10,230 bases of DNA from CAZNNH01 sp964574335 (GTDB taxonomy: Bacteria; Acidobacteriota; Vicinamibacteria; Fen-336): NCBI GenBank assembly GCA_964574335.1, contig CAZNNH010000210.1, forward strand, positions 1 to 10,230. Direction: 5' to 3'. How positions within the stretch are numbered: position 1 is the first letter of the stretch; each line of letters starts with the position of its first letter. Below are positions 7,210 through 10,230 of this stretch, piece by piece. Below the pieces are notes generated by a model. It was not told the origin of the DNA, did no database searches, and saw only the letters and a list, made by a program, of their open reading frames with translations. Position numbers and translations under genes: made by a program.

Positions 7210-7316
7210 GGTTGCAGCGAAACCCGGATCGTGTACCCGGACGACGGTGAGGATTCGGGTCATGCGGCCTTGGGGGACACGATCCCGAATCCGCGGGCCT
7301 GCGTCCGGGGACATGA

Positions 7317-7346
7317 CCGGGTTTCCCCGGTTGCAGCGAAACCCGG
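7317..7346. terminator. Hairpin in repeat unit 3, possible terminator of the MscS-family gene
   Basis: The same 9-bp stem and 12-base loop as in unit 1 (CCGGGTTTC 7317-7325, GAAACCCGG 7338-7346), 33 bp beyond the minus-strand stop codon of the channel gene. It lacks a U-tract, so a bidirectional terminator or RNA-stabilising role is inferred from position only. Confidence 0.45.
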
Positions 7347-7378
7347 ATCGTGTACCCGGACGACGGTGAGGATTCGGG

Positions 7379-9178
7379 TCATGTCCCCTCGTCGGTGGAC
7401 TCGCCGTTCTTGCGGCTGATGGCGAAGGTGACCGGTGGCGGGGCCTGGCCACCGAGCTCGGCCCGCACCATCTCCCGGACGTCACCCCGCACCTGCTCCT
7501 GGCTGGCGCGGACCGCGTCCGTGAAGGAGGCGTCGTAGGCCTCGGCCGTCGTCTCCCCGGCGCGCTTGAGGTGGAGGGTCTGGGTGGGGAAGGCGATCTC
7601 GATCCCCAGGTGACGCGTCAGCCGCAGGATGTCCACGGCCAGGCGGTGGCGCTCCCGGAGCTCGGTGGCCCAGTCCGGCGTCTCCCAGAAGATGTAGAGC
7701 AAGATGTCCAGCGAGTGGGGCCCGTACTGGTTGAGGTAGACGTGGAAGTAGTCCTTGCGGGTGTAGGGGTGCTGCCTCACCAGCTCGCGGATCCCCTCGC
7801 ACAGGACGTCGATCTTCTCGGGTGGCGTGTCGTAGGCGACGCCCAGGTAGGTCTTCCAGCGCCGGTAGCGGCGGGCGCCGTAGTTGTCCACGGAGGCGCT
7901 GATCAGGTTGGAGTTGGGCAGCGTGACCAGCGAGTTGTAGAAGGTGCGGATCCGGGTGCTGCGGAAGCCGACCGTCTCGACGGTCCCCTCGGTGCCGCCG
8001 ACCACCACCCAGTCGCCGACCTGGAAGGGCCGGTCGACCAGCACCGTGATCGAGCCGAAGAAGTTCTTGACCGTGTCCTGGGCGGCCAGGGCGAAGGCGA
8101 TGCCGCCGAGACCCAGCCCGGCCAGGAGGCCAGTGACGTTGATGTTCAGGTTGTCGGCCAGGAAGAGGGTGCCGAAGGCCGCGACCAGGACCTTGGCCGA
8201 GCTGCGCAGCAGGGGGACCAGCAGGTCGTCGTAGCGGGTCTCGGTCTCGGCGGCGTACGACGCCAGCACGGCGGCCACCACGTCGACGGCCCGGTACGTG
8301 GCCCAGACGAAGGAGGCGATGGCCAGGACCTTGACGGCCAGCAGCAGCACCGCCAGCGGCCGCGCCGGCAGGCCGAGCAGCATCAGCCCCAGCCACCAGA
8401 GCGCCGCCATCGCCACCACGCCCAGCGGGCGCATCGCCCCCCGGACCAGCGTCTTGTCGACATGTCGTGAGCTGAGGCGCCGCGCCAGGCGTCTCGCCGC
8501 CCCCCTGACCAGCACGTAGGTCAGCGTGCGCTCGACCAGCAGGCCGAGGAAGATCAGGATCGAGAGTGCCAGCCACTGCCAGTGCTCGAGCAGGAAGCCC
8601 CCGGTACGCAGCCTCTCCGGCATCCGGCTCCGAAGCCACATCGCCGGGGTCAACGGGGCGTCCTTCACGCCGGCCACGACCTTCTCGTCCTTGACCGCCT
8701 CCCACAGCTCCGGGAGCCGGAGAAGCGTCTCCCGCGAGAACAGCCACTCGCCGTTGTCCTTCCGCTGCAGACTGATCGGGTGGCCACCCACGGTCCGCCA
8801 CACGTAGCGGGTGCCCTTGGGGCTGTCCGGGACGTCCTCGAGCTGGACGTAGGCGATCCGGTCGATCACCGCCTTGAGCTCGGCGGCGAGGTCGCGGCCT
8901 CGGACCGCGATCACGTCGGGCGGGAGCTCCTCACGGCGCAGGTCGAGGGTAGCGCTGGCCCGGTCCCACTCACGCTGGCCCATCGCCTCCAGGAAGGTCG
9001 CCATGGTGGCGCGGGGGCTGCTCCGCTCCGCCGGCGGCGTGGGCTGCGGCGTCGCCTCCTGGACCGGCGCCTGGCTCGCTGCCGGCATCCCGGGCAAGCT
9101 CTGCCCGAAGGCCGCCGCTCCGGGCCCGGCCACCCACAGGAGCCCCACCAGACAGAACCCACAGAGTCGATCTCGCAT
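7379..9178 (-). CDS. MscS-family mechanosensitive ion channel with N-terminal exported domain
   Basis: 599 residues. Residues 1-26 form a signal peptide (MRDR, hydrophobic core, AAAFGQS). A Pro/Ala linker leads to a soluble extracytoplasmic domain (about 52-180; TMATFLEAMGQREWDRA, then GEWLFSRETL). Four hydrophobic segments follow (about 199-225, 250-270, 275-308, 326-342). The pore-lining helix is at about 347-376 (TGLLAGLGLGGIAFALAAQD). The conserved MscS beta domain comes next (VDRPFQVGDWVVV, GTVETVGFRSTRIRT, LPNSNL at 420-425), then the alpha/beta vestibule domain. Family knowledge: such channels open under membrane tension and release solutes during hypo-osmotic shock; E. coli MscS has 286 residues, so this is one of the enlarged forms. 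The ATG at 9178 has only a run of G before it and no clear Shine-Dalgarno. A 23-bp dispersed repeat lies 23 bases upstream. The last codons (GGG ACA TGA) fall inside a 119-bp repeat unit, so the present C-terminus may be repeat-derived. It is convergent with ftsH. Confidence 0.93.
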   Translation of the reverse strand: MRDRLCGFCLVGLLWVAGPGAAAFGQSLPGMPAASQAPVQEATPQPTPPAERSSPRATMATFLEAMGQREWDRASATLDLRREELPPDVIAVRGRDLAAELKAVIDRIAYVQLEDVPDSPKGTRYVWRTVGGHPISLQRKDNGEWLFSRETLLRLPELWEAVKDEKVVAGVKDAPLTPAMWLRSRMPERLRTGGFLLEHWQWLALSILIFLGLLVERTLTYVLVRGAARRLARRLSSRHVDKTLVRGAMRPLGVVAMAALWWLGLMLLGLPARPLAVLLLAVKVLAIASFVWATYRAVDVVAAVLASYAAETETRYDDLLVPLLRSSAKVLVAAFGTLFLADNLNINVTGLLAGLGLGGIAFALAAQDTVKNFFGSITVLVDRPFQVGDWVVVGGTEGTVETVGFRSTRIRTFYNSLVTLPNSNLISASVDNYGARRYRRWKTYLGVAYDTPPEKIDVLCEGIRELVRQHPYTRKDYFHVYLNQYGPHSLDILLYIFWETPDWATELRERHRLAVDILRLTRHLGIEIAFPTQTLHLKRAGETTAEAYDASFTDAVRASQEQVRGDVREMVRAELGGQAPPPVTFAISRKNGESTDEGT

Positions 9179-9201
9179 CCCCCGAAGCCTACATGCGGAT
9201 G

Positions 9202-9224
9202 GGGGTCAGGTCTAGACTCTTGAC
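9202..9224 (-). repeat. Dispersed 23-bp repeat, copy B (5' region of the MscS-family gene)
   Basis: On the minus strand it reads GTCAAGA followed by GTCTAGACCTGACCCC, 22 of 23 bases identical to copy A at 4721-4743 and in the opposite orientation. It ends 23 bases before the channel start codon and reads in the same direction as that gene, as copy A does for its gene. It could be part of the 5' UTR or promoter, or the scar of a mobile repeat. Confidence 0.85.
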
Positions 9225-9502
9225 TTTCGCGGGACCTCGTGAGCCCTCAGGTGCCGGTGCGTCGGTCTTCGGCTCTCAGCCTCCGGCACGCTCGGCGACC
9301 TACCAAGGGTGGGAGACCGCAGGAGGTAGGCCGGCAATCGGTGTTTGACGGCCATCGCGGGCGATGGGCAAGGACGAGGAAGGGCCGAGAACGGCGTCCG
9401 AGATTGCGCGAGAGCCGCGAGGACGAGGGTGAGCGCTGGGGAGCAGGCACGCGATTCCCTGCGCTCGGGTGAGCGCGTTCCGAGGGCCCGACCGCGGCCT
9501 GG
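9225..9502. other. Non-coding stretch upstream of the MscS-family gene
   Basis: No credible gene, RNA or promoter could be recognised. Short open frames here have no family features and poor start signals. A 7-bp inverted repeat (GTGCCGG near 9250, CCGGCAC near 9285) with a long loop is weak. It is probably the promoter region of the channel gene plus decayed mobile DNA next to the transposase remnant. Confidence 0.4.
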
Positions 9503-9829
9503 CTATCCCGCCTGAGTCAGGGCCGGGAAGCGCTTGCTCGACTCGTCGAGGAAGGCAGCGAGGCGAAAGGGTGCCTCGCCTCTGCCCTCGCCCGGCATTT
9601 CTCGGGGCGGCTCGACGGCGCTGAGATGCGCGGGCTCGAGGCCGAGGAAGACCTCGACGGGTGTGGCACCTCCGAGGCCCTCGTGAGGGCGGAAGCAGAG
9701 GTAGTGGAGGAGAGCGATCTCGATCCGTCGCTCCAAGTCGTCGGCGGTGAGGGTGGCGCGGAGGGCGAGGCGTTGTTTGGTCCGGTCGAGCTTGTCGCGC
9801 AGGCGCAGGTGAAGGGGTGGCTGGATCAC
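9503..9829 (-). pseudogene. C-terminal remnant of an rve/DDE-type transposase
   Basis: The frame opens at a GTG (9829) and ends at TAG, giving 108 residues. The core LRDKLDRTKQRLALRATL, then LERRIEIALLHYLCFRPHEG and LGGATPVEVFLGLEPAHL, is the C-terminal end of integrase-core (rve) transposases, where HYnxxRPHxGLGGxTPxEVyxG follows the catalytic Glu. The DDE catalytic residues, which should lie upstream, are absent. The same frame can be extended to an ATG at 10024, but those 65 extra residues are Ser/Pro/Arg-rich and unlike a transposase. AAGGAG lies about five bases before the GTG, so a short protein could still be made. No terminal inverted repeats or target duplication were recognised. The precise IS family is not assigned. 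Confidence 0.72.
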
Positions 9830-10230
9830 GCGGTCTCCTTTGGGGGAGCGGGCCGGGGCGCCTTCTGGGGCGCGGCCACCGCGAGGCAGGAGAAGGCGTA
9901 TCGGCAGGCGCTCGTCCGGCATCCCGGGAGCGACACGGCTCGGCTGTTGGGGGGGGCTGAGCCTGGAGGGCCAGGGGCGCCGGGACGATGTTGCGGATGG
10001 CCTGCAAGACATTGCGAGACTCACGAGGTGCGGTTGCCTTCCGGACGCCAGAGCGGAAGTCCTGCCTCGATCCGTTCAGGGTCTACGTGAAGCGGCGCAC
10101 CATCACCCTGTCTTGCCGGTGCTGGCATCTTCTGTCAGTAGGCAGGCGATGCTCGCTCACCAGCTCCCACAGCTTCCGCCTCTTGGGGCCTTCTGGAAGA
10201 GCCTGTCTCTGGTGTTCGCGTGGCTCGAGG
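9830..10230. other. Degenerate region beside the transposase remnant; possible end of a leftward frame
   Basis: No intact gene is visible. On the minus strand an open frame enters from the window edge (10229) and stops at TAG (10085-10083). Its 48 residues include PKRRKLWELVSEHRLPTD, which I do not recognise. A G-rich run at about 9950-9957 marks a likely slippage or sequencing-error site. The stretch is probably decayed insertion-sequence DNA, as it lies directly upstream of the transposase fragment and contains stops in all frames that could join the two. Confidence 0.35.

Larger units (their letters stand above)
7021..7388. repeat. Tandem array of 119-bp palindromic elements (contains the N gap)
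   Basis: Visible parts are a left unit (7021-7109), a right fragment of a unit (7210-7264) and a complete unit (7273-7388). A 23-base block starting GGGGGACACGATCCCGAATC begins at 7021 and 7272, and GGTTGCAGCGAAACCC recurs at 7078, 7210 and 7329. The complete unit has imperfect terminal inverted repeats: GGGGACACGATCCCGAATCC at the left against GGATTCGGGTCATGTCCCC at the right. Nested inside are perfect 12-bp arms GGGGACATGACC (7307-7318) and GGTCATGTCCCC (7377-7388), and a 9-bp stem at 7317-7346. An 11-bp block (7044-7054 against 7295-7305) differs completely between units whose flanks are identical. The period (119, not a multiple of three) and the stops rule out coding. The array fills the space between convergent ftsH and the MscS-family gene. 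A REP/BIME or MITE-like identity is inference. Confidence 0.9.

Noticed and set aside
7021..7388. CRISPR array
   Set aside because: The period is 119 bp with only an 11-bp variable block, the units are nested palindromes, and no cas gene is present; this does not fit repeat-spacer structure.
6493..7485. Minus-strand open frame through the repeat array and N gap
   Set aside because: It reads repeat units in different frames and through Ns; it is not a gene and overlaps ftsH antisense.
9239..9472. Small plus-strand open frame of 77 codons upstream of the transposase remnant
   Set aside because: Start GTG-like with no Shine-Dalgarno, Arg-rich composition and no recognisable features.

Overview
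The window is GC-rich, gene-dense bacterial DNA containing one 100-N scaffold gap, so it most likely comes from a draft or metagenome-assembled genome. The gene set is a secreted tricorn-type protease, an ArnT/GT39-like membrane glycosyltransferase, a GH140/DUF4038 glycosidase, a CusF-like copper lipoprotein, FtsH and a large MscS-type channel. Together with the Gram-negative export signals it fits a soil or sediment Acidobacteriota-like bacterium (for example a Thermoanaerobaculia-type lineage). That placement is inference; no rRNA or marker gene is present.

Layout. From 1 to 3199 two genes lie on the minus strand: the N-terminal 473 residues of a tricorn-like protease, cut by the window edge, and a polytopic glycosyltransferase. 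A short divergent spacer (3200-3299) separates them from a plus-strand run at 3300-7012: secreted GH140-like glycosidase, CusF-like copper lipoprotein and FtsH. The first two overlap by ATGA and the last two are 27 bp apart, so this looks like one operon. From 7021 to 7388 there is an array of 119-bp palindromic repeats interrupted by the gap. Its last copy runs into the stop codon of a convergent MscS-family channel gene (7379-9178, minus). The right end (9225-10230) holds decayed mobile DNA, including the C-terminal piece of an rve/DDE-type transposase.

The most notable features are the repeats. A 23-bp motif occurs twice in opposite orientation (4721-4743 and 9202-9224) and brackets the copper protein, FtsH and MscS genes. 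Each copy reads in the sense direction of the gene whose 5' end it touches, and one copy is translated as part of the copper lipoprotein signal peptide. The 119-bp elements have imperfect terminal inverted repeats and a 9-bp internal stem, and they supply the MscS stop codon. The 32 bases on either side of the N gap are identical. Removing one copy together with the Ns leaves two elements exactly 119 bp apart, so the gap may be an assembly artefact.

Functionally, the FtsH, MscS and copper-lipoprotein genes all concern envelope integrity (membrane proteolysis, osmotic relief, metal buffering). The combination partly recalls transmissible stress-resistance loci, but no other marker of such a locus is visible. 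No complete unknown defence or mobile system can be shown in this window.
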